DNA from: Haloarculaceae archaeon H-GB1-1
GTDB taxonomy: Archaea; Halobacteriota; Halobacteria; Halobacteriales; Haloarculaceae
Direction of reading: 5' to 3'
Length of the DNA stretch: 51,771 bases
NCBI GenBank assembly: GCA_029688825.1
Contig: JARUKX010000028.1
Span: 1 to 51,771, forward strand
This document shows, piece by piece, positions 16,774 to 23,962 of this stretch. Each line of letters begins with the position of its first letter. Position 1 is the first letter of the stretch. The notes beneath the pieces are model-generated. The model was not told the DNA's origin and did no database searches. It saw only the letters and a list, made by a program, of their open reading frames with translations. A program made the position numbers and the translations under genes.

Positions 16774-16796
16774 CCCGCTCGGCCGTTCCGGTCGGT

Positions 16797-17633
16797 ATGG
16801 TCTCATCGCTATCGAGGGCACCGTTGCTCCCACTGCAACTCGGACAGCGTGAGGTGCTGGCTCGCATCCGGGACGACCTCCTGTTGAGCGCGTCACTGTG
16901 GACCAACGTCGCACTGGCCGGAATCTCGGTACTGCTGTTCCTCTATCTAGCCCGCAACGTTCGAAGCAGGCGTGCCCGTCTCATCTTTGCGGCGACGATC
17001 TTCATCCCGCTGGTGTCGCTGTCGAGCTATCTCGGCCTACTGTCAGGGCTGACGGTCGGTTTCCTCCAGATGCCGGCCGGGCACACACTCGCCGGCGAAC
17101 AGGTGCTCGTCCAGTGGGGCCGCTACCTCACCTGGACGCTCTCGACGCCGCTCATCCTGCTCGCGCTGGGACTGCTGGCAGATGCCGACCCGGTGGACCT
17201 GGCTGCCGTGATTGCGGCCGACATCGCGATGTGCGTGACCGGCCTCGCCGCAGCCCTGACTGTCTCGTCGTACGCCTTCCGGTGGGCGTTCTACGGCGTC
17301 AGTTCGGCGTTCTTCCTCGTGGTGCTGTACGCGCTCCTGACCCGGTGGCCCGACTCGGCGGTAGCCGCCGGTACGGACGAGATATTCGACACGCTGCGGA
17401 CCTTGACCGTGGTTCTGTGGATCGGCTACCCGGTCGTCTGGGCGCTGGGTGTCGAGGGACTCGCGCTCGTCGACTCGACGGCGCTCACCTCCTGGGGCTA
17501 CTCGCTGCTCGACATCGGATCGAAGTACGTCTTCGCGTACTTGCTTCTCAGCTGGGTGGCCAGCAACGAGGAGACGGTGGCGGGCGGCCCGCTCGGTTCG
17601 GCACGCGGTGACGTCTCGGCAACACAGGACTGA
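16797..17633 (+). CDS. hop: Halorhodopsin, light-driven chloride pump
   Basis: 278 residues, seven membrane helices, retinal protein. Helix C reads WGRYLTWTLSTP: Arg109, Thr112 and Ser116 replace the proton-pump aspartates and form the TSA/TSS-type chloride motif of halorhodopsins. Helix G has LLDIGSKYVFAYLLL with Asp239 and the Schiff-base Lys243. TLTVVLWIGYPVVWALGVEG and ADIAMCVTGLAAALT are near-exact halorhodopsin signatures, and the numbering is one residue off Halobacterium salinarum HR. It imports Cl- on orange light. The frame is open far upstream (16239), but residues before this Met are non-homologous. No bop, brp/blh or bat gene is visible in the window. Confidence 0.97.
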   Translation: MVSSLSRAPLLPLQLGQREVLARIRDDLLLSASLWTNVALAGISVLLFLYLARNVRSRRARLIFAATIFIPLVSLSSYLGLLSGLTVGFLQMPAGHTLAGEQVLVQWGRYLTWTLSTPLILLALGLLADADPVDLAAVIAADIAMCVTGLAAALTVSSYAFRWAFYGVSSAFFLVVLYALLTRWPDSAVAAGTDEIFDTLRTLTVVLWIGYPVVWALGVEGLALVDSTALTSWGYSLLDIGSKYVFAYLLLSWVASNEETVAGGPLGSARGDVSATQD

Positions 17634-17675
17634 CCTCGGGCTCCGGTAACGCGCACGGAGCCGAGATCGTCCGTT

Positions 17676-17917
17676 TCAGAGGCCCGTAGCGCCCGTCCAG
17701 TCCTCGTTCGAATGAGGACGGAGCCTGACCGGGAACTCCCGGACGCCGTAGACGAACGCACTCCGGACCGGCTCCAGCTCGTCGGTTGCCCGCCCGGTCC
17801 TCTCGGCTCCCGAGGGTCTTCGAGACTGCGTTCGAGTGCCCGTTCGAACACTTCGGACTCCGGAAGACCGCGAGCCTCCGCGACCTCTCGAACCGGGTCG
17901 GGAATTTCGGCGGCCAT
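17676..17917 (-). pseudogene. Frameshifted small gene, possible antitoxin-like protein
   Basis: The minus-strand ATG at 17917 starts MAAEIPDPVREVAEARGLPE followed by SEVFERALERSLED, which looks like the helical N-terminus of small haloarchaeal antitoxin-like proteins. In that frame the sequence then loses protein character. A shift of frame near 17815 gives RATDELEPVRSAFVYGVREF and a stop at 17676-17678. The span of 242 bases is not a multiple of three, consistent with one indel. It overlaps nothing real and sits after the halorhodopsin stop. Confidence 0.4.
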
Positions 17918-18224
17918 AGTGTACGGTCGCCCCGCAACGTTCGTAAATCCGTGTTCGCCAGAGGAGCGGTGACTGTCAAGAACTAACCGGGCCTATGTCT
18001 ACTGTGACCACAACCAGATTCCCCCAGAGAGGATTTCTACCGTCAAAAATAGCGGCCTCGGCACTCATAGGGTTCGTCGTCGCCTCGCGGCTCGGAACAC
18101 GGGTGTCGTCATCGGCCAGTCGACGCTTCCCGCTCCGTCGCAAAAGGAGTTGTCTTCGGGGGTCCCGGTAAGGGACGCCTACGGTCGCCGTAAGGTGTAA
18201 GCGGGCCGCCACGCATTGAGGGGT
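17918..18224. other. Intergenic region without a convincing gene
   Basis: A 58-codon plus frame, 17995-18171 (starting MSTVTTTRFPQRGFLPS, with a hydrophobic AASALIGFVVASRLG), is present, but it is strongly basic and thus unlike haloarchaeal proteins. Just before 18225 a GAGGGG precedes the ATG of the ATPase gene. Confidence 0.4.
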
Positions 18225-19067
18225 ATGGAACGCATCCCGTTCGGGATCCGCCAGCTCGACTCCATCGTCAACGGAGGTGCGCCGAGGGGAAGCGTCGTAT
18301 TGCTGTCCGGCGAGGCGGGCGCGGGCTCGCGGGAGTTCATGTACACGAGCGCGTTGATGAACGGGCTGGCGTACGGCGACGAGGAGTTACACGACCTCTA
18401 CTACGGCGACCGCGCGCCGAACGCGGCCCTGCCGAACGAGGTCCACTACATCTCGTTCACGTCCGACCAGGAGCAGCTCTCGACGGAGATCCAGTACACG
18501 ATGGAGAGCGACATCATCGAGAACGGGCTCCCGGCCATCCAGTTCCACGACCTTTCGGAGGTCTACTTCCACACCAGCGCGGTGCCTCGCGAGTGGTACT
18601 CGGCGAAGACGCCGACGATCAAGGACCTCCGCGCTCGACACGAGCGGGCGGGCATCATGGGCAGTATCGGGAATCTGCTGACCGAACACGCGCCGGGGAA
18701 TCTCGTCGTCATCGATTCGCTGACGGACCTCATCAGCGCCATCGGAGAGGACCAGGACATCGAGTGGTCGGACGTGGCGTTCTTCCTGAAGGGGTTGCAG
18801 AAGGCCGCGGGAGAGTGGCAGGGCGTCATCCTCGTCCACGTCAACCACGAGACGGTCACACCAGAGCGGCTGGGACAGCTCGTGGACGCTGCCCACGGCG
18901 TCATGCGCTTCCAGTGGGAGTCGGGCGGGTCGTCGCGGGCACGGACGCTCGTCGTCAAGCAGTTCCGTGGCGTTCTCAGCCAGATCGAAGAGGAGAACAT
19001 CGTTCAGTTCGAGACCGAGATCACGGACGCAGGATTCGACATCAGCGACGTCCGGAAGATACGGTAA
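18225..19067 (+). CDS. KaiC/RAD55-like RecA-superfamily protein with degenerate P-loop
   Basis: 280 residues. The fold is RecA/KaiC-like: IPFGIRQLDSIVNGGAPRGS leads into the nucleotide loop, NLVVIDSLTDLISAIG is the Walker B strand and helix, and GVILVHVNHETVTPE with VMRFQWESGG resembles later KaiC motifs. The Walker A position reads SGEAGAGSREF (residues 28-38): the canonical Lys-Ser/Thr is Ser-Arg, so ATP hydrolysis may be lost or altered. Haloarchaeal databases usually label this family HTR-like or RAD55-like; its cell role is unknown. The ATG at 18225 is preferred over an in-frame TTG at 18216. Confidence 0.85.
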   Translation: MERIPFGIRQLDSIVNGGAPRGSVVLLSGEAGAGSREFMYTSALMNGLAYGDEELHDLYYGDRAPNAALPNEVHYISFTSDQEQLSTEIQYTMESDIIENGLPAIQFHDLSEVYFHTSAVPREWYSAKTPTIKDLRARHERAGIMGSIGNLLTEHAPGNLVVIDSLTDLISAIGEDQDIEWSDVAFFLKGLQKAAGEWQGVILVHVNHETVTPERLGQLVDAAHGVMRFQWESGGSSRARTLVVKQFRGVLSQIEEENIVQFETEITDAGFDISDVRKIR

Positions 19068-19120
19068 GCAGATGCTTGCTGCGGGAAACCACCGATTAAT
19101 TCGCCTGAGAACTGGCACCA

Positions 19121-19134
19121 AATCCTTAATTAGG
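19121..19134 (+). promoter_or_regulatory. AT-rich near-palindromic TATA region
   Basis: AATCCTTAATTAGG, with near-palindromic CCTTAATTAGG, lies 21-34 nt upstream of the ATG at 19155, so it is a likely TATA box for the three-gene run that follows. Confidence 0.5.
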
Positions 19135-19154
19135 TGCTTCGACAATTGTGACTA

Positions 19155-20057
19155 ATGGCAAGTGAGCCGTCGGACCAGCGGTCCGTATCGGTACCCTCGG
19201 AACTCGACGAGTGGCTCACGAAGCACGCTTCTGATATCGGAGTCGGACGGGACGAACTGCTCGTCCAGCTGCTTGCGACCTATCGGACGGCCATCGAACG
19301 CGACGGCGAGAGAGACGGACCCCCACTCTTGACCGTCGAACCGGACGCTGACGTCGTCGCGGATCTCGTCCACGCCGCCGTACAGGACGAACTCGACGAC
19401 GTCGCCGCGGCCGTCGCGGACCGCCTGGAAGACGGAGATGACGTCGCGGCCGAACTCGACCGCATCCAGGCGGACTTCAGAGAGAAGCTCGACGACGTTC
19501 GCGAGCGGGTCATCCAGGTGAAAAAGGAGACCGACCAGAAAGCGTCCGCGGAGCACGACCACGCGGAGTTCGACGCCATGGCGGACCAGCTTGACGACCT
19601 CGAATCCTCCATGGAGGTCCTTCGCGCGGGCTTCGAGGACCGCCTCGACGACCTTGAGGCCGCCGACGAGGGAGACGACACTCCCGAGCCCGACGACCTG
19701 GTCGATGAATTCGGCGACCGCCTCGACGACGTGGAGGAGAAGCTCCGGACCGTCGCGTGGGTCGTCAGCGACCTTCGGGACGCACACGAGACGGAGAGCG
19801 GAACCGACGACACGGTCGCTCACCTCAAGCAATCGGCGGCGCGGGCGAACGTCGACCGCGCCCAGTGTGAGAACTGCGGAAACGCCGTCCAGGTGAGCCT
19901 GTTGACCGACCCCGAGTGCCCACACTGCGACGCGACCGTGACGGAGGTGGTTCCGTCGACTGGCTTCTTCGGCCGGCCGCGACTCAGCGTCGCCAAGCAA
20001 CTCGAAGCCGGTGACGAGCGAGAGCGCGACGTCCCCGACGCCGCGCGTGGAGAGTGA
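19155..20057 (+). CDS. Coiled-coil protein with N-terminal RHH-like region and zinc ribbon
   Basis: 300 residues, cytoplasmic. Residues about 9-48 (RSVSVPSELDEWLTKHASDI, then VGRDELLVQLLATYRTAIE) resemble a ribbon-helix-helix DNA-binding module. Residues about 65-212 are acidic and strongly coiled coil (ELDRIQADFREKLDDVRERV; FEDRLDDLEAADEGD). A C4 zinc ribbon follows (CENC at 238-241, CPHC at 255-258). The architecture is found in conserved haloarchaeal hypothetical proteins; no function is known. The next gene starts 6 bp after the stop, so the two are surely cotranscribed. Confidence 0.85.
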   Translation: MASEPSDQRSVSVPSELDEWLTKHASDIGVGRDELLVQLLATYRTAIERDGERDGPPLLTVEPDADVVADLVHAAVQDELDDVAAAVADRLEDGDDVAAELDRIQADFREKLDDVRERVIQVKKETDQKASAEHDHAEFDAMADQLDDLESSMEVLRAGFEDRLDDLEAADEGDDTPEPDDLVDEFGDRLDDVEEKLRTVAWVVSDLRDAHETESGTDDTVAHLKQSAARANVDRAQCENCGNAVQVSLLTDPECPHCDATVTEVVPSTGFFGRPRLSVAKQLEAGDERERDVPDAARGE

Positions 20058-20063
20058 CAGAAC

Positions 20064-20654
20064 GTGTCCGACGACGACGACCCCTTCGAGAACTTCGACG
20101 CGGACGCCGACCGGGAGGGCGACCCCTTCGAGCATCTGACACCGTCGAGCGACGACATCCCCAAAGCCGGCGAGGAGCCGGACCTTCCGGACCCCGACGC
20201 ACCGGAGGGTGACGACCCCGCGGAGCAGCCCGACGGCGTCGCGGACGAGGTTCCCGAACGGAAGGCCTCGGCACACGAGGCGTTCCCGGACGCGAGCGAG
20301 AACGCTGACGAGGACTTCATCGACGACATCGACGGGATGGAAGCCGATCCGTTCGAGACCCCCGGTAGTGCCTTCGAGCACGTCGACGTCGGCGAGGTCG
20401 ACGCCGACGAAGTGTGGGAGCGCCTGCAGGACGCCCAGGAACGCGGTTCGGTCGGCGAGGCCGACGAGCGGACCGAGCGCGTCGTCTCGAAGCGGGAGTT
20501 CTGCCAGGGCTGTGAGTACTTCAGCGATCCGCCCGAGATAGACTGCTCGCACGACGGCACCGACATCGTCGAGTTTCCCGACGTCGAACACGTCCTCGTG
20601 CTCGATTGCCCCATCGTCGCCGAGCGTGAGGAACTGGAGAACCTCTACGAGTGA
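20064..20654 (+). CDS. Acidic protein with C-terminal four-cysteine site, unknown function
   Basis: 196 residues from a GTG start. The first 110 residues are disordered and acidic (DDDDPFENFDADADREGDPF) with three DPFE elements, a repeated short motif that might bind a partner. Residues about 111-196 form a compact domain with VDADEVWERLQDAQE, then FCQGCEYFSDPPEIDCSHDG and VLDCPIV; Cys147, 150, 161 and 182 could bind zinc or an Fe-S cluster. It follows the coiled-coil gene by 6 bp and precedes TFS by about 43 bp. Confidence 0.8.
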   Translation: MSDDDDPFENFDADADREGDPFEHLTPSSDDIPKAGEEPDLPDPDAPEGDDPAEQPDGVADEVPERKASAHEAFPDASENADEDFIDDIDGMEADPFETPGSAFEHVDVGEVDADEVWERLQDAQERGSVGEADERTERVVSKREFCQGCEYFSDPPEIDCSHDGTDIVEFPDVEHVLVLDCPIVAEREELENLYE

Positions 20655-20697
20655 CCCGTATGGTTCTTGAGTGTCCGCCCCGTCACGTCAGGTATCC

Positions 20698-21021
20698 ATG
20701 CAGTTCTGTGACGACTGCGGCTCCATGATGCACGCCGACGGCGACGAGATGGTCTGCAAGTCTTGCGGCGCGCGCGACGCGAAGGACGAGGACGTCGCCG
20801 CCGAGTACGTCAGCACCGAAGCACAGAGCGGCGACGAACTCATCGAGACCGAGGAGGGAGCGGACTTCGAGGGCAAACCCACCGCCACCGACGTCACCTG
20901 CGACGAGTGCGGCCACGGCGAAGCCTGGTACACGATCAAACAGACGGCCTCTGCCGACGAACCACCGACGCGATTCTTCAAGTGCCAGGAGTGTGGCTAT
21001 CGCTGGCGCGAGTACAACTGA
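20698..21021 (+). CDS. Transcription factor S (TFS), RNA polymerase cleavage factor
   Basis: 107 residues. It has two zinc ribbons: RPB9-like at the N-terminus (MQFCDDCGSMMHADGDEMVC, then KSCG) and TFIIS-like at the C-terminus (CDECGHGEAWYTIKQTASAD, then FFKCQECGYRW). The Asp-Glu pair in SADEPPTRFF, which reaches the polymerase active site to stimulate transcript cleavage, is retained, so it should be an active TFS rather than an inhibitory paralogue. The ATG at 20698 is chosen because the Met-Gln-Phe-Cys start is universal in the family. Confidence 0.95.
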   Translation: MQFCDDCGSMMHADGDEMVCKSCGARDAKDEDVAAEYVSTEAQSGDELIETEEGADFEGKPTATDVTCDECGHGEAWYTIKQTASADEPPTRFFKCQECGYRWREYN

Positions 21022-21064
21022 CTCCGCTTCTCCGAACCGGCTTCGGTCGCCGAACAGGTCGTCA

Positions 21065-21637
21065 TCAGTCGTCGTCTCGCTGCACGTCGACGAGCGTGCC
21101 GTTGACGTCGAAGAACCGTTCTGTCGTGTCTCCGTCGGCGTCTTCGTCGTGGGAGAATCGCAGCGTCCCGTTCGCGTCGTATTCTCGAAGCGACTCGTCG
21201 CCGTCGGCTTCTTCCTCGACGCGTTGTCGGAGAGTGCCGTTGGCGTCGAAGATCTGTCTCTCCTCGTCGCCGTCGGGTTCGACCTCCTCGCGGCGGCGAA
21301 GGGTACCGTTCTCGTCGAATTCGAGCAGTAGTTCCTCGCCGTCGGCGAACTCCTCTTCGCGGCGGCGAAGCGTGCCGTTCTCGTCGAAGACGAGTTCGAC
21401 CTCGTCGCCGTCGGCTTCGGCTTCGATGCGGCGGCGGACGGTTCCGTCTTCGTCGGTGACGGTGCAGGAGTCGCTGTGGGTCGCGTTCGAGGGGGTGGAC
21501 GCCGAGGGGAGCGTGTCACAGTCGGGGACGTCGACGGCGGTGGCGGTGGCGACGCGGGAGCCTGCGGCCCACGCTGGAGCGATCGCTGCGACGCCGACGG
21601 CACCGAGGAATCGACGTCTGGAGGGCGTCGGGTCCAT
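21065..21637 (-). CDS. Tat-exported protein of ~21-residue repeats carrying NGT sequons
   Basis: 190 residues. The signal PSRRRFLGAVGVAAIAPAWA is a twin-arginine signal. After residue 55 come about six repeats of the type FDENGTLRRREEExADGDE. Five of them carry Asn-Gly-Thr, a haloarchaeal N-glycosylation sequon, and another sequon (SNATHS) precedes them. The repeat charge alternates Arg-rich and acidic. Repeats of this look (DGxxRxxxxxDxNG) occur in beta-rich surface proteins, but no family is assigned. The start at 21637 is preferred because upstream in-frame codons to 21703 precede the signal. Confidence 0.75.
   Translation of the reverse strand: MDPTPSRRRFLGAVGVAAIAPAWAAGSRVATATAVDVPDCDTLPSASTPSNATHSDSCTVTDEDGTVRRRIEAEADGDEVELVFDENGTLRRREEEFADGEELLLEFDENGTLRRREEVEPDGDEERQIFDANGTLRQRVEEEADGDESLREYDANGTLRFSHDEDADGDTTERFFDVNGTLVDVQRDDD
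21138..21447 (-). repeat. Tandem protein-coding repeats, ~63 bp unit
   Basis: The gene body encodes imperfect repeats of about 21 codons, visible as recurring gccgttctcgtcgaa / cctcgtcgccgtcgg blocks on the plus strand. Unit boundaries are approximate. Confidence 0.6.
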
Positions 21638-21699
21638 GTGGTCGGGTAGGCTGTGGATGAGTATAACACGCACGCTCGTGCCGCTGACGGTGCCGAATC

Positions 21700-21954
21700 T
21701 CACCGTTCGCTGTCAGACGGGGCGGAGGTCGTTCTCGACGGCGAACGCGTAGCCACGATGGCCACGGTCCAGACGGCGATACCGCCGAGTAGCAGGTCGG
21801 TCGAGACGGTGTAACCGAGGTTCCAGCCGAGGAAGAACAGGTGGACCGCTGCGAGGAAAGCGAGCGTCGACGCGAGGACGACGGTCGGGACGCGACGGTT
21901 CTCGGGCGGGTCGAGATGGAGACCAGCTTTCAGGACTGCCTCGGTGAAGACCAT
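21700..21954 (-). CDS. Small membrane protein, two transmembrane segments
   Basis: 84 residues. Two hydrophobic helices, about residues 24-45 (VVLASTLAFLAAVHLFFLGW) and 52-70 (TDLLLGGIAVWTVAIVA), then a polar Ser/Arg tail. The N-terminus MVFTEAVLKAGLHLDPPENR is amphipathic. No domain is recognised. It lies 63 bp upstream of the NGT-repeat gene start on the same strand and 69 bp downstream of another small membrane gene, so a loose operon is possible. Confidence 0.65.
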   Translation of the reverse strand: MVFTEAVLKAGLHLDPPENRRVPTVVLASTLAFLAAVHLFFLGWNLGYTVSTDLLLGGIAVWTVAIVATRSPSRTTSAPSDSER

Positions 21955-22023
21955 GATACTGGGACGACCGCGACGCCGACGGGTTTCGGGACGGACGAGT
22001 CGGGGGTCTCGCCGGCGGGACGG

Positions 22024-22278
22024 CTACAGATTGCGGCGCTCCCACTCGTCGCCGGCCTGTCCGGGAAGCGTTCGCGACAGTGTGCGTTTGTAGCGGCCCA
22101 TCAGACCGAGTTCGTAGATGCCGACGATGGCGATTTCGACCGACAGGACGGCGAATCCGGCGAGGACGCTGCCGATGCCGACTGCGATGGGGACGGCTAG
22201 GAACACGACGACGAGAAAGAGCGTGAACAGCGCCAGGTCGAACACGCCCCACTCCGGGTCCCGCTTCACGGCATCCAC
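22024..22278 (-). CDS. Small membrane protein, two transmembrane segments
   Basis: 84 residues. Two hydrophobic stretches, about residues 14-36 (DLALFTLFLVVVFLAVPIAV) and 40-60 (FAVLSVEIAIVGIYELGLMG), end in a basic cytoplasmic tail (RYKRTLSRTLPGQAGDEWER). It resembles conserved haloarchaeal hypothetical proteins; no function is known. Confidence 0.65.
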   Translation of the reverse strand: MDAVKRDPEWGVFDLALFTLFLVVVFLAVPIAVGIGSVLAGFAVLSVEIAIVGIYELGLMGRYKRTLSRTLPGQAGDEWERRNL

Positions 22279-22338
22279 CGCCCCGTGTGGCCCGATTCCG
22301 TTCGCAGTGAACCATCTCGTGTCATGTGTGTTGTGGAA

Positions 22339-22713
22339 TCACTCGGGAACAACTGGGGGCTTGAGGTCGATGACGGGCGTCCCGTCGAGCATGTCGACGC
22401 CGCGGACGGAGAGCGCGGCGTCCTCGACGCCGAGAACCTCGCAAGTGGTGAGACAGACGGGATTCGGCCGGTCCGGAGAGCGCGTCGTGAAGACGCCTCG
22501 GACGCCGTCGCGCTCGTAGGAGCGGACGGAGCGGTCGGCGCGGTCGGCCCACCAGACGACGACCACGCTGTCGCCGTCGAAGCCAGCGAGTGCCTCCTCG
22601 TACTCGCTATCGAGTTCGATGCGGCCCTCCAGGGCGTCCCACTGACCCTGTCTGGGCGCGTCGTCGGGGTCGGTGAGCGGCGTCCTGACGGTCCCTATCG
22701 GCGAACACTCCAT
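22339..22713 (-). CDS. trmO: tRNA (t6A37) N6-methyltransferase TrmO family
   Basis: 124 residues, a compact version of the family. It uses SAM to methylate t6A37 of tRNA-Thr to m6t6A. Characteristic parts are SPIGTVRTPLTDPDDAPRQG, GVFTTRSPDRPNPVCLTTCE (the family pattern GVFxTRSPxRPNPIGL) and RGVDMLDGTPVIDLKP. In the catalytic motif IGLS is replaced by VCLTTC, a modest change. The C-terminal extension of bacterial TsaA/YaeB is absent. A GAGGAGAT lies 6-13 nt before the start. It is divergent from the MoxR operon. Confidence 0.9.
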   Translation of the reverse strand: MECSPIGTVRTPLTDPDDAPRQGQWDALEGRIELDSEYEEALAGFDGDSVVVVWWADRADRSVRSYERDGVRGVFTTRSPDRPNPVCLTTCEVLGVEDAALSVRGVDMLDGTPVIDLKPPVVPE

Positions 22714-22836
22714 ACGGAATCTCCTCGCGGCAGCGCCAAAAGCCGTCCGGGGATTCCCACCAGTGCAAAATCATGCTGGCCCGTTCCGGACATTTTACCT
22801 GTCGCCGTCTCATATCCGTGGTAGACTGAGGCAGAC

Positions 22837-23961
22837 ATGAAGGACCGAACGACTCGCGACGGAACGGCGGGAGGAGCGACCGAGAGCGACGAGACGGCCC
22901 CGTCCGGGTCGAGGGTGGCCGCCGACGGCGGAACCAAGATGGGACAGGAAAGCGACCCCACGTCGATGCAGGCCGGCGAGGACTACTACCGGCTCAACGG
23001 CCTCCGCGTGACGGTCGACCCCGCGTCGATGCGCGCGGGCCAATCGACGGACCAGACCGTCAACGGGCTGCGCGTGCTCACCGACGCCGAAGCGCCGACG
23101 CCCGACATCCGGACGACGTACTATCCGACGCCGATGGCCGCCGAGCGGGACTCCGAGGAGGTCATCGCCCGCGCGATGGGCGAACTCGGCAAGCCGGTCC
23201 TCCTCGAGGGCGAGGCCGGGACCGGAAAAAACACGGCCATCATGCACATCTGCCAGCGAACGAACCGCCCGGTCACGCGGATGAACTTCGGGGCGGACAC
23301 GACCGTCTTCGATCTCATCGGCGAGAAGGATCTCGTCGGTGGCGACACGGTCTACATCCTCGGCGAACTCGCCCGTGCGGCCGTCTTCGGCTGGACGTTC
23401 ATCGCCGACGAGATCAACATGGCGGAGGGTGACATCACCTCGCATCTGCACGCCATCTGCGAGGAGGTCGGCCGACGCCGGCTGAACCTCCGTGGCACTG
23501 GTCGAACGCTGACCGACCTCCCGGAAGACGAGGAGTGGGACCCCGAACAGCATCTCGGTCGCTACATCCACCCCGAGTTCCGGTTCGTCGGGACCGCGAA
23601 CCCGCTGTCGTACGCCGGGACGTCCGACATGAACGACGCCTTCCGGTCGCGGTTCATCGTGCTGCCGATGCACTACCTCGAACCAGACGAGGAGGCCGAC
23701 CTGCTCATCGAGGAGACGGGCGTCGACGAGGACGTCGCGCTCCGTCTGACGCGGATGGCCGAGAGCCTGCGTGAGGCCCACCGCCGCGACGAACTGGAGT
23801 GCCCGCTCACCCACCGCGAACTCCTGAAGACCGTCGAGATCGCCGGCGCGAACGAGGAGTTCATGGACATCGAGGAGGCGGCCCACCTCGTGATGGTCGG
23901 CCACGCCAACCTCAAGCTGGACAAGGAGACCATCCGGGACACCATCACGGCCGAACTCTAG
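22837..23961 (+). CDS. MoxR-family AAA+ ATPase
   Basis: 374 residues. Residues 1-100 are a variable tail containing a duplicated short motif (SMQAG ... LNGLRV and SMRAG ... VNGLRV). The AAA+ core has Walker A LLEGEAGTGKNT (about 122-133), Walker B FIADEIN (188-194), sensor 1 VGTANPL and an Arg-finger region DAFRSRFIVLP. Thr after the P-loop Lys is replaced by Asn-Thr. MoxR ATPases act with VWA proteins as metal-insertion or remodelling chaperones. The next gene, a VWA protein, starts one base after this stop, so they form one unit. The first Met (22837) is preceded by TCATATCC about 20 nt upstream. Confidence 0.93.
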   Translation: MKDRTTRDGTAGGATESDETAPSGSRVAADGGTKMGQESDPTSMQAGEDYYRLNGLRVTVDPASMRAGQSTDQTVNGLRVLTDAEAPTPDIRTTYYPTPMAAERDSEEVIARAMGELGKPVLLEGEAGTGKNTAIMHICQRTNRPVTRMNFGADTTVFDLIGEKDLVGGDTVYILGELARAAVFGWTFIADEINMAEGDITSHLHAICEEVGRRRLNLRGTGRTLTDLPEDEEWDPEQHLGRYIHPEFRFVGTANPLSYAGTSDMNDAFRSRFIVLPMHYLEPDEEADLLIEETGVDEDVALRLTRMAESLREAHRRDELECPLTHRELLKTVEIAGANEEFMDIEEAAHLVMVGHANLKLDKETIRDTITAEL

Positions 23962-23962
23962 C

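Larger units (their letters stand above)
15904..16796. other. Gene-poor 893-bp stretch before halorhodopsin, probably decayed
   Basis: No intact gene is called. Several overlapping frames are open on both strands but have low acidic content. The most protein-like reading is on the minus strand, 16261 down to 16010 (PTGTVERLHPGHVRLL, LAEARTTLPVEREWLGVFD), with an in-frame TGA at 16262-16264 and a similar-quality frame above it (VGVVDERWTGGLDAVGPPLR). This suggests a gene inactivated by a stop codon. From 16480 to 16700 the DNA is AT-richer and non-coding. Confidence 0.5.

Noticed and set aside
16239-16796. N-terminal extension of halorhodopsin by 186 codons
   Set aside because: The extension has no similarity to opsins, is basic and lacks coding character; the ATG at 16797 gives a standard-length protein.
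17995-18171. 58-codon plus-strand frame with one hydrophobic stretch
   Set aside because: Strongly basic composition and no clear TATA box 25 nt upstream; treated as noncoding.
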